From NCBI GenBank assembly GCA_036338025.1, contig JAYZDB010000064.1:1-26101 (forward strand): DNA of 26,101 bases, written 5' to 3'. This document shows positions 1 to 7,558 of this stretch, one piece after another. The notes beneath the pieces were generated by a model that worked only from the letters and a program-made list of their open reading frames with translations, was not told the origin of the DNA and ran no database searches. The DNA is from JAYZDB01 sp036338025 (GTDB lineage Bacteria > Planctomycetota > UBA1135 > UBA2386). How positions within the stretch are numbered: the stretch's first letter is position 1; each line of letters starts with the position of its first letter. A program made the translations under genes and the position numbers.

Positions 1-110
1 GCGACGGATCCTGGCCCTCTGACACGGGTCCCGGTGAGGCGTTTTCCACCGCCGTCGCGACCTTGATCCTGCAGATCCCCTACCAGTATCTCCCGATCTT
101 CCAACGCTGA
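1..110 (+). CDS. C-terminal end of a prenyltransferase/squalene-oxidase-repeat-like protein (5' truncated by window edge)
   Basis: Reading from base 3, the frame is open from the window edge to a TGA at 108-110 and encodes 35 residues. They contain DGSW near the start, then GEAFSTAVATLILQIPYQYL and a final PIFQR. A G-x-W block, then an A-x-x-T-A helix with Q-x-P-Y-x-Y-L-P-I-F-Q-R at the very C-terminus, is how I remember the end of squalene-cyclase/prenyltransferase-type alpha-toroid proteins in planctomycetes, where they often sit beside DUF4175-like genes. The stop lies 10 bases before the next GTG start, so the genes are probably co-transcribed. Catalytic residues lie outside the window, so no activity can be assigned. 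Confidence 0.6.
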   Translation, partial: DGSWPSDTGPGEAFSTAVATLILQIPYQYLPIFQR

Positions 111-120
111 TACCTAGCCC

Positions 121-2472
121 GTGACACAGATCACAAGAGAACACGACGAGTACCTGGAGAGGATCCTCCGACACCAACTTGGCCGGATCCGACGGCGCTT
201 CCTGATCCACGGCGTCGCCCGTGTCCTGGTAATGGTGGCACTCGCCACGATTCTCTACTACCCACTCGACCGCTACCTGCGCCTGCCGGGCGGAGTCAGG
301 ATCCTGCTCAGCCTGGGGCTACTGACGTACCTCGGTTATCTGATTCACCGGTTCATTCTCTATCCACTGCAACGGCGGTTCACCCGCCGGGACATCGCGC
401 TGGCGATCGAAGAGAAGTTCCCGGAGCTCGACCAGAAGCTGATCTCGGCGATCCAACTCGCCAAGCAACTCGAATCCGAAGGCACCTCCGAGGAAGGCCC
501 CCGCAACCAGTCGCGGGCCATGATCGACAAGTTGGTAGCAGATGCGGCTGAACACGCGGCGGCAATTCCGCACGAAGAACTTCTCAACGCTCGCCCAACT
601 ACCAAGGCATGGGGAGCAGCAGCAGCGCTGCTGCTGGTGGTGTTCGGTTTCGGCCTCAGCTACCCGGATATCAGCGGGGTGTTCCTGCAGCGCATCTTCG
701 GATTGGACACGGCGTACCCCCGTGACACGATCCTGGTGATCGAAAACCCATCGACCAGTGACCAGACAAGTGCCGAGTACCGTGTCCAGCGGGACGGTCG
801 GAACATCACCGTCACCCTCGCAGCGGGTGGAGACCTGCCGGTGGTGGTGCGTTCCGACGGCATCGTGCCGCGCGAAGTGCTGTTGATGGTCACCGGCGGG
901 CGTGGCCTGCCGCCCAGCATCGCAATGTCGGGCCGTGGTCCGAGACACTTCAAGCACACCTTCCGTCGGATATCGGGGGATTTCAGTTTCCACCCACATG
1001 GCGGGGACGACTTCACCGGCAACGCGTCGATCGAGGTCCACGTGATCCACCCACCGCGAGTCGAGATGACCCGCACCACCATCGAATACCCAGCGTACAC
1101 CCGCAAGCCACCCGAGATTCAGTCCACGGGCAGCGTCGAGGCCTTGATCGGCAGCCGCCTGAAGTTCGAGGTCAGCGCGACCGCCGAGGTGCAGTCCGCC
1201 AAGATCAACTTCCTCGAGGCTGGCCAAGAACTGACTCTGCAGCCCGAGACCATCCAGCAGGGCGATGGCCAACGGATTGTCTACACCGGCGAGTTTCCAG
1301 TGACCCGATCAGATCGTTACCAGATCTCGCTGATCGGGATGGCCGGGCTCCGCAACCCTCACCCTGGAACCTTCCACATCGTCGGCATTCCCGACCACCC
1401 ACCAGTCGGCCGTCTGATCACTCCTGAAGACGATGACCTCAACGTAGCGCTCGTCGATAGCATCGTGCCGGTACGCATCATGGCGACCGATGACTTCGGT
1501 CTCACGTCGATCTCGGTGATCGTGAAAGCCAACGAGGAGGATCAAGGCCAGACGATCTCGATGTTCGCCGCCGATCCGAATGCCCTTCCGGACTCCGAAC
1601 CGGTCCGCAAACAAACCGTGCTGCACTACGTGGATCTGGTCACCGACTCTCTCAAGGAGAAGACGCAGATCGGCGAATCACTCCTGCTGGTCGGCAAGCT
1701 GATCGACAACCAGGCGCCTGGCCCCAAGACCAAGGACATCGGGCCGCGCCAGATCCAGCTGGTTGGAGAAACGGATCTTTTGCGGCGGGTCTCGAGCCAC
1801 TTCCGCCGCATCAAGGAGGACGTCGAGCAGAACCTGCAACTGATGCGGGATCGCCATGAGCGGCTCGAGGACATCCTCGACAGTGTCGAAGAGGGCGCCA
1901 GCATGGCCAGGCAACAGCTGCCGATCACCACGGTCGAGGTGGCCCAGGGCCGGGTCAAGTCGGCAGCTGGACGGATCCACAGGGAACTGATGCGCGCGTT
2001 CGACTTCCACCTGTTCAATCGGCTCGAGAGTTCGGTCCACGCAGTGACCGTTCTCGGTCTCTACAAGGACTTCCACAGCCAGGTCACCGGCGCCGAGCGG
2101 TTCTTCCCGGAATTCTACCAAGACCTCGCGAAACGCCGACAGCAGCACGAGTTGGGTGCCATGGACAAGACCCTCGACCCGATCTTGAGAATGGTGGGAA
2201 GTGCCTACCAGATCTCGGAGATTCGGGCGCCCCGCGCCCTGCGGCTCCTGGCCGCCTCCCGAGTAGCCGAAAGTAATAAGGATGCGGCGACTGCCTTGAG
2301 GCAAGCCGGACGAGACCAACTCGCTATGATCAAGGAGTTCGAAAACCTGCTGTCACAGCTGGATACCTGGAACGAATTCCAAGACGTCATCACCAACACA
2401 CGGTCTCTGCTCGATCAACAGCGAGATATCCAGACACGAACCAAGAATCTCAAGGGAGATAAGGGCAAATGA
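121..2472 (+). CDS. DUF4175-like envelope membrane protein
   Basis: This 783-aa protein starts at GTG 121; an in-frame TAG at 115-117 rules out any longer form. There is no clear Shine-Dalgarno, so translation may be coupled to the preceding gene. Three hydrophobic segments (about residues 31-47, 60-80 and 162-180) are followed by a large, probably periplasmic part. That part holds Ig-like beta modules: IEYPAYT at 321-327, DHPPVG at 425-430 and ATDDFGL at 455-461. From about 550 to the end it is charged and helical. Helices near the N-terminus, a P-x-Y-T module and a DDFGL module are characteristic of DUF4175-type proteins. In other phyla, as I recall, a Q/E-rich coiled coil is part of the same chain; here it is the next gene, which overlaps this one by four bases. 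Function unknown. Confidence 0.7.
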   Translation: MTQITREHDEYLERILRHQLGRIRRRFLIHGVARVLVMVALATILYYPLDRYLRLPGGVRILLSLGLLTYLGYLIHRFILYPLQRRFTRRDIALAIEEKFPELDQKLISAIQLAKQLESEGTSEEGPRNQSRAMIDKLVADAAEHAAAIPHEELLNARPTTKAWGAAAALLLVVFGFGLSYPDISGVFLQRIFGLDTAYPRDTILVIENPSTSDQTSAEYRVQRDGRNITVTLAAGGDLPVVVRSDGIVPREVLLMVTGGRGLPPSIAMSGRGPRHFKHTFRRISGDFSFHPHGGDDFTGNASIEVHVIHPPRVEMTRTTIEYPAYTRKPPEIQSTGSVEALIGSRLKFEVSATAEVQSAKINFLEAGQELTLQPETIQQGDGQRIVYTGEFPVTRSDRYQISLIGMAGLRNPHPGTFHIVGIPDHPPVGRLITPEDDDLNVALVDSIVPVRIMATDDFGLTSISVIVKANEEDQGQTISMFAADPNALPDSEPVRKQTVLHYVDLVTDSLKEKTQIGESLLLVGKLIDNQAPGPKTKDIGPRQIQLVGETDLLRRVSSHFRRIKEDVEQNLQLMRDRHERLEDILDSVEEGASMARQQLPITTVEVAQGRVKSAAGRIHRELMRAFDFHLFNRLESSVHAVTVLGLYKDFHSQVTGAERFFPEFYQDLAKRRQQHELGAMDKTLDPILRMVGSAYQISEIRAPRALRLLAASRVAESNKDAATALRQAGRDQLAMIKEFENLLSQLDTWNEFQDVITNTRSLLDQQRDIQTRTKNLKGDKGK

Positions 2473-5417
2473 AACCTCTCCTCGCAATCCTCAGTAGCTG
2501 CCTGTTCCTCGCGGTCACTCCGAACCTCGGAGCCCAGGGGGAACCAGACGAGCAACTGCAAGCGGCTCTACGCGACCAGCAGGCGATCCTTCGCAAGGCA
2601 GAGCGTTTGCGCGATCTAATGACCAACCTCCGCAAGACCTACGTGAAGTTGGAGCGCAAGCAGTACGTAGAGCTGCTCGACCGGGGGATCGAGCACCTGG
2701 ATTCGATCGGCCTGCTCGAGACCGTCGCCAGTGTTCGCGACGCACTCGACGCCAAGGCCCTCGCCCAGGCCAATCAAAAGGCCTCGAAGGTGGTCCGGAG
2801 TCTCGAACAGTTGTTGCAGATCCTCCTCGACCGGCCCTCGATGGACAAGATCGAGGAAGAGATCGAGCAGACCAGGAGGATGGAGGTATCCGCCTCCGAG
2901 CTCTCTCGACGCCAGGAAGAGCTCATCAAGGAGAACAAGAGCACCAGCGAGCGCAGCGCCAGCGAAGCCGAGAGGAGGCTGACCGAGCAGATCCAGGATC
3001 TGGCCAAGGCACAAGAGGAAGAGAGCCAACAGAATCAGCGGGAGGCAGGCACGCGCCAACCCTTCCTGGAGGACGCACTCGAACGCGTAGACGCTCTTCT
3101 ACGTTCGCAGCAGCGTCTTGAAGAGGCAGTCCGGCGCCAGCGTGAGACCCCCGACGCAAGAAATCCTTCCAAGCAACAGGAGTTCGAACTCGGTGCTCTT
3201 CGCAATGAGGTGACTCAGCAACTAGCGGATCGTTCCCGCCAACGCAGCATGGAACGCATCGCTGAATCTGCACGAGAACTCCAGGAGGCTGCGCAGCGCA
3301 AGGACCGCGCTGACATGGAAGAGGCCAAGGACTCGCTGCGCGGCGAGATGGACCGGGCCGCCGAAAAGCAGGACCAGGCCTTGGCCGACGAGATCGACAA
3401 ACTCCTCGCGGAACTCGAAGCAGCAGACGACGCCGAAAAATCGGAGAAGGTCGCCGAACGCATCGAAGACGCCGCCAAGAAGTCCGCCGCCGAGCAAAAG
3501 AAAGCCAACGACGAGGAACTCGACCGACTCGCGAACCAAGCTGCTGAGACCTCCAAAGAATTCGACCAGGCGCGCAAGGACCAGAAGGCCAAGCCGGGCC
3601 GGCCCGAGAACGACCTTCGACAGGCTGCGAAGACGCTCAAGCAAGCCTCTGAGGACAGCAAGAAGGACCAGTCAGAAAACCAGGGTGACCAAACGCAGAA
3701 ATCCATGACCCAGCTCTCGCAGGCCTTGCGAAGGTTGTCGGAAGCCCGGTCAGGAATTCAAAAGCGCAACCCGAGTCCCGAGAACCGCGCCGGCAAGATG
3801 GCCGCCGAAGCCAACCAGGTCGCCAATGACCTGAAGGAATCGCCGATGGCGGACCCACAGGCCAAGGAAGAGGAAAAGCCCACCGAAAACCGCGTCGCGG
3901 ATGCCCTTGAGGATGCCGAGAAGAACCTCCGCGAAGCCGCCGAGAAGCTGAACGAGGCGAAGACTGACGAGACCAAGAGCGAAGATGAACAGGCTCGCGA
4001 GGAACTCGATGCCGAGATCGCCAAGGCGCGCGAGAACCTGAAAAAAGCCCAGCAGGACCTGAAAGAGGAACTCAACAAGACCGGCACGCCTGAGCAGGCC
4101 CGCCAACAGGCGGCCGACCGACAGCAGCAACTGCAAGAGCAGGCCCAGAATCTGCGCGAACAGATGAAGCAGTCACAAGAGCGTGGCGACATCTCGAAGC
4201 AGCAACAGCAAGCTTCCGACCAGGCGATGCAGAAGGCTCAGCAGCAGATGCAGCAGGCTCAGAAGTCCCTTCAACAAAACCGCCAATCACAGGCTGCAGA
4301 GCAACAGCAACGAGCCGTCGACGAGCTCGACAAGGCTCGAGAACAAATGGAGCGGCAACGCCCACTCTCCGAAGACCAGAAACAGGAACTCAAGGAGCAG
4401 AGCGAGAAACAGAAGAAGCTGGCCGATGACATCATGAAACTCGCGGACCTCGCCGAGGAACGCAAGAATCAACGCGCCAGGCAAGCACTGGAGGAGGCCG
4501 CAGAGGCTGCCGAACAGGCTGCGGAAGAACTCGAGAAGGGCGACAACGACGAAGCCGAGCAGAAGCAGGAAGACGCCCGCCAGAAAATCGAGGAGGCCAA
4601 GAAAGCTCTCGAAGAAGAACGCGAACGCTACGAGGACCTACGCCAGGAAGAGTTGCTGTTCAAGATCCAGGATGAGCTCAAGCAGTTCCTCGCCAAGCAG
4701 GAGCCGATCACCGAAAAGACCGAGACCGCTGGCAAGGAACTCGAAGAAAAGGGCCGCTTGTCACGCCGCGGCCGCCGCCGTCTCAACGAACTCGGTGAGG
4801 AAGAGAAGGAACTGGCCAGCAAGTCCACATTCATGCGCGAAGCGCTAGAGAAGGAAGCCGTCCTGGTGTTCAGCCACGCCATCCAGTCCAACGAGCAGGA
4901 CCTCCAGGAAGTCTCACGCCGGCTGGCCGGCCGGCAACCGAATCCTGATCTGGTCACGGTGGTGCTGCAAAAAGACGTCGAGGCCCGCACCCGACGCCTG
5001 ATCGAGGCTCTGCAACGCGAGCAGGAACGCCGCAAGCGCCAACAAGAGGAGCAGGAAAAGGACCAACAGAACCAGCAGGACCAGCAAAACCAGCAGGACC
5101 AGCAAGATCAGAACCGGCAAAACAACCAGCAAGACCAGCGCCGACGCCTCGTCTCCATCACTGCCGAGCTCGAGATGCTCAAGCAGATGGAAGAAGACAT
5201 GATGAATCGCACCCGGTTCATGGAGAGGCTGATCGAGGCTCGTGGCGAAGAGGTCTCGGAACTCGACCTGGCCCTGCTCGAACGCCTGGCCCACCGCCAC
5301 AACAAGGTCACCGAGATCTTCCTGGCCCTCAAGAAGCAGATCGAAGGGGCGCTCAATCCAGCCCAGCCCGGCGCTGATGGGGCCGACAAGGGCGGCCGAA
5401 AAGACGGTGGCAAATAG
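2469..5417 (+). CDS. Large secreted Q/E/K-rich coiled-coil protein
   Basis: This 982-aa protein begins inside the previous stop codon (ATGA overlap, 2469-2472) behind AAGGG and GGGAG purine runs. Residues 1-22 form a signal peptide (M-K, a hydrophobic core, plausible cleavage after LGA), so the product should be periplasmic. The rest is almost entirely predicted helix with very high E, K, Q, R and A content, typical of long coiled coils. Q-rich stretches lie around residues 550-625 and 855-895. No enzymatic motif is visible. The less repetitive C-terminus (about 897-965) has regular hydrophobic spacing and may be a real folded domain. The gene pair resembles a DUF4175-type protein split in two, which suggests that the partners assemble in the periplasm. 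That is inference; low complexity makes distant homology hard to judge. Confidence 0.75.
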   Translation: MKPLLAILSSCLFLAVTPNLGAQGEPDEQLQAALRDQQAILRKAERLRDLMTNLRKTYVKLERKQYVELLDRGIEHLDSIGLLETVASVRDALDAKALAQANQKASKVVRSLEQLLQILLDRPSMDKIEEEIEQTRRMEVSASELSRRQEELIKENKSTSERSASEAERRLTEQIQDLAKAQEEESQQNQREAGTRQPFLEDALERVDALLRSQQRLEEAVRRQRETPDARNPSKQQEFELGALRNEVTQQLADRSRQRSMERIAESARELQEAAQRKDRADMEEAKDSLRGEMDRAAEKQDQALADEIDKLLAELEAADDAEKSEKVAERIEDAAKKSAAEQKKANDEELDRLANQAAETSKEFDQARKDQKAKPGRPENDLRQAAKTLKQASEDSKKDQSENQGDQTQKSMTQLSQALRRLSEARSGIQKRNPSPENRAGKMAAEANQVANDLKESPMADPQAKEEEKPTENRVADALEDAEKNLREAAEKLNEAKTDETKSEDEQAREELDAEIAKARENLKKAQQDLKEELNKTGTPEQARQQAADRQQQLQEQAQNLREQMKQSQERGDISKQQQQASDQAMQKAQQQMQQAQKSLQQNRQSQAAEQQQRAVDELDKAREQMERQRPLSEDQKQELKEQSEKQKKLADDIMKLADLAEERKNQRARQALEEAAEAAEQAAEELEKGDNDEAEQKQEDARQKIEEAKKALEEERERYEDLRQEELLFKIQDELKQFLAKQEPITEKTETAGKELEEKGRLSRRGRRRLNELGEEEKELASKSTFMREALEKEAVLVFSHAIQSNEQDLQEVSRRLAGRQPNPDLVTVVLQKDVEARTRRLIEALQREQERRKRQQEEQEKDQQNQQDQQNQQDQQDQNRQNNQQDQRRRLVSITAELEMLKQMEEDMMNRTRFMERLIEARGEEVSELDLALLERLAHRHNKVTEIFLALKKQIEGALNPAQPGADGADKGGRKDGGK
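5061..5138 (+). repeat. In-frame 18-bp tandem repeat coding for D-Q-Q-N-Q-Q units
   Basis: Three 18-base units (5061-5078, 5079-5096, 5097-5114) are followed by a degenerate tail to 5138. The units encode DQQNQQ, DQQNQQ and DQQDQN, and the tail continues as a Q/N/D-rich run. The first two units differ only at synonymous third positions. The repeat lies in the coiled-coil gene between two charged helical regions and keeps the frame, so it probably acts as a flexible linker and could vary in length between strains. Confidence 0.8.
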
Positions 5418-5615
5418 GATGCAAGCCCATGTATTTACGCGTCTTACTGCCCGTAGCAGCGGGAGATCCGGAATTCGGACACCAACCGCCGCCAGGAAAC
5501 CCCAACTGTTGCCTCTCTGCACCGTTATATATCGACGGCATAATGGCCGTAACGGCAACCAAGACCTCGACAGGGTCCCCACGGTGACCCCAAAGAACCA
5601 ACCAGGCCAATCAAG
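5418..5615 (+). other. 198-bp gap with nested inverted repeats in an AT-rich island
   Basis: This is the only sizeable gap in the first operon. Most of it is featureless. Bases 5522-5555 form a conspicuous AT-rich island with an outer inverted repeat (CCGTTA 5522-5527 / TAACGG 5550-5555) around an inner one (ACGGC 5535-5539 / GCCGT 5546-5550). The inner loop includes ATAATG, and CATAAT at 5539-5544 could serve as a -10 element, but I find no matching -35. It could be an operator, an internal promoter or an mRNA structure ahead of the 228-aa gene. A reading frame runs through it but has no protein-like character. Confidence 0.3.
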
Positions 5616-6302
5616 ATGAAGAAAGCAGCCATCGTGTTTCTGACCGCCCTGGCGGTACCGCTCCCAGCTCAAGATGACCCGCGAGAGAAGATGAAGGAGA
5701 TCCTCGAGCAGGTCGCACACGAGATGGCCGAAATCGACAAGCTCCTCCAGGAGACCAGCCGTAACAAAGAAGCGGCCAAGTCGATGAAGAAGAACCTCGA
5801 GAACCTCAACAAGCTGCTCGACAATGTCGGCAAGTCGCAAGAGCGCGTCATCCAGGGCATCGACGACCTACTCAAGCAAGCCGAGAAGATGAAAGGCAAG
5901 CCCGGCGACCCGATGAGTGGCAAGAACCCCAAGCCTGGCCAGAAACCATCTGAACAGGACGGTCAGGGGCAACCAAAGGACGGTAAGAACCGTCGCCAAA
6001 AGCGCCAGTTGAGAGATCCCGGCCAACAGCAACCCGGCGACCAGCAACAGCAGCAACAATCCGGCAAGGAACGCAACGGTCAGGAAAAGCCGACCGACGG
6101 CAAGAATGTCACTGGCGGCAAGCGGCCCGATGCCGAGACCGAGAAGATCGACTCCAAGAAGATTCAGGACGCCTGGGGTGACTTGCCGGACTACCTCAAG
6201 AAGCATGGTCGCGGCAGCATGGTCGACGTGCCGGAGAAGTATCGGAAGTACCTCGACGCCCTGACCAAGAAGGGCCACAAGGCGGGGAAGAGCAAAAAGT
6301 AG
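5616..6302 (+). CDS. Small secreted helical protein with C-terminal WG-x-LP motif
   Basis: This 228-aa protein starts at ATG 5616; the Shine-Dalgarno is weak. Residues 1-18 are a signal peptide (MKK, hydrophobic core, cleavage near LPA). Residues 21-95 are a charged helical segment, and 96-175 are a disordered K/G/P/Q-rich linker that includes a run of six glutamines. The C-terminus carries WGDLP (187-191) and VPEKYRKYLDAL (204-215). I recall a W-G-x-L-P module followed by P-x-x-Y and a hydrophobic helix at the ends of planctomycete proteins encoded near MoxR/DUF58 clusters, so this is probably another part of the same envelope system. No catalytic residues are recognisable and the biochemical role is unknown. 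Confidence 0.7.
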   Translation: MKKAAIVFLTALAVPLPAQDDPREKMKEILEQVAHEMAEIDKLLQETSRNKEAAKSMKKNLENLNKLLDNVGKSQERVIQGIDDLLKQAEKMKGKPGDPMSGKNPKPGQKPSEQDGQGQPKDGKNRRQKRQLRDPGQQQPGDQQQQQQSGKERNGQEKPTDGKNVTGGKRPDAETEKIDSKKIQDAWGDLPDYLKKHGRGSMVDVPEKYRKYLDALTKKGHKAGKSKK

Positions 6303-6330
6303 CCGTCGCTGTCCAGGGACCACCGATCGA

Positions 6331-6353
6331 CGAGGCCGCGCGACGCGGCCTCG
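6331..6353. terminator. Hairpin terminator between convergent operons
   Basis: This is a perfect 10-bp stem, CGAGGCCGCG (6331-6340) and CGCGGCCTCG (6344-6353), around a CGA loop. On the plus strand it is followed by GTTCATTTC, a weak T-rich tail; the minus strand has no T tract. It lies 29 bases after the stop of the 228-aa gene and 33 bases before the 3' end of rodA, where a shared terminator is expected. Confidence 0.7.
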
Positions 6354-6385
6354 GTTCATTTCGGGCCCGGAGTTGACGGAGTCGC

Positions 6386-7558
6386 TCAGCGGAAGGCGTC
6401 AGACGCGACCACCGGTTGCCGACGCGCTCCGACGTTCAGAGCCATCGCCAGGGCCAGGACAGTTACCATCGTAGAGCTTCCACCGTAGCTCATCAGCGGC
6501 AGCGGCAAGCCAGTCGACGGCACCAACCAGGCACACACCGCGATGTGCATCAGGGTTTGCGAACCGAGGAACGTCGCTACCCCCACCACCAGGATCCGTC
6601 CGAAGCGCTCACGAGACCGACTCGCGATCCGCATCAGCATCAACACCATGGCAAACTGCAGGCACATCAGGACGATCACTCCCAGCAGCCCAGTCTCTTC
6701 TGCGACCACCGAGAAGATGTAGTCGGCATTCCGGTAGGGAACGAAGTCATAACGATTCTGAGGACCCTCCCCCACACCGAAGCCAAGCCACCCACCCGAA
6801 CCGATCGCAATGAGTGACTGCCAGGGCTGGTAGGCCGGCCCGCGGATCAGATTCCGGATCTCCTCGCGTTCCTCCCCGCCCGCCATCTCTGGCTGCCAGG
6901 CGAAATGGCCCTGCCAGGCACTGATGCGTTCGAGTTGGTAGTCCTCAAGCAAGAAGACATAGGCCACCAGCACGACGGCGGCACCCAACAGACCGGCCCA
7001 GAACAGGTGACGCAGGGAAGCACCTGCGGAGTAGGACATCACCACGACGATCGGGCAAAACACGATCGCACTACCCAGGTCCGGTTGCCGCATCACCATC
7101 AGCGCCGGCACCAATGTAATCACAAGCGGCATCACTACGTTGTCAAACAGCCTGCCTTCGGATCGAAACCTGAGCCAGGCTGCGAGGGCGAAGATCACTG
7201 CCAGCTTGGCGAACTCAGACGGCTGGATAGCAAAACCGGGGAGCATGAACCAACGGCGGGCCCCGTTGATGGTGGTGCCGAAGAACGGGATCAGCAACAG
7301 GGCAACAACCACACCCGCGTAGATCACCCAGGCAAACCGCATGATCCTCGGGTAAGGGATCATTACGACAATTGCACCAAGTCCGGCACTCACCAAGACG
7401 AACAGCGCCTGCCGATTGTGCTGACCGACAAACATCGGGTCGTAGCGGGTGGCGGAATGGATAAACACGAGACCGACCAGGACCAAGGTCAGCGACACCA
7501 AGACCAACCACCAGTCCAGGGTGCGAAACACCTTCAAAGGATGGGCGCGGGCGGTCAT
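6386..7558 (-). CDS. rodA: SEDS peptidoglycan glycosyltransferase RodA
   Basis: RodA polymerises lipid II into glycan strands at the inner membrane, working with PBP2 in the elongasome. From ATG 7558 the protein has 390 residues, the normal family length. A longer frame exists, but this ATG overlaps the pbp2 stop by four bases (ATGA) and has AAGGAG 11 bases upstream. About ten hydrophobic helices are visible. Family landmarks are RRW plus QPSEFAKL (101-119), RQPDLGSA (157-164), an Asp in NADYIFS (D279) matching the essential Asp of RodA/FtsW, and PLPLMSYGGSS (352-362). The sequence alone does not exclude FtsW, but placement after mreBCD and pbp2 favours RodA. It is the last gene of its operon. 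Confidence 0.93.
   Translation of the reverse strand: MTARAHPLKVFRTLDWWLVLVSLTLVLVGLVFIHSATRYDPMFVGQHNRQALFVLVSAGLGAIVVMIPYPRIMRFAWVIYAGVVVALLLIPFFGTTINGARRWFMLPGFAIQPSEFAKLAVIFALAAWLRFRSEGRLFDNVVMPLVITLVPALMVMRQPDLGSAIVFCPIVVVMSYSAGASLRHLFWAGLLGAAVVLVAYVFLLEDYQLERISAWQGHFAWQPEMAGGEEREEIRNLIRGPAYQPWQSLIAIGSGGWLGFGVGEGPQNRYDFVPYRNADYIFSVVAEETGLLGVIVLMCLQFAMVLMLMRIASRSRERFGRILVVGVATFLGSQTLMHIAVCAWLVPSTGLPLPLMSYGGSSTMVTVLALAMALNVGARRQPVVASDAFR

Noticed and set aside
2469..2540. Possible lipobox (LSSC, residues 8-11) in the 982-aa protein
   Set aside because: The hydrophobic segment before the Cys is too short, and a normal signal peptidase I pattern lies further on.
5242..5619. A plus-strand frame through the 5418-5615 gap that ends inside the next start codon
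   Set aside because: It starts within the coiled-coil gene in another frame, is arginine- and serine-rich without any domain pattern, and the ATGA contact looks accidental.
4914..5840. A 308-codon minus-strand frame spanning the gap before the 228-aa gene
   Set aside because: It is antisense to the coiled-coil gene and the 228-aa gene. Its leucine-rich sequence is the mirror of their E/K/Q codons, and it has no start signal.
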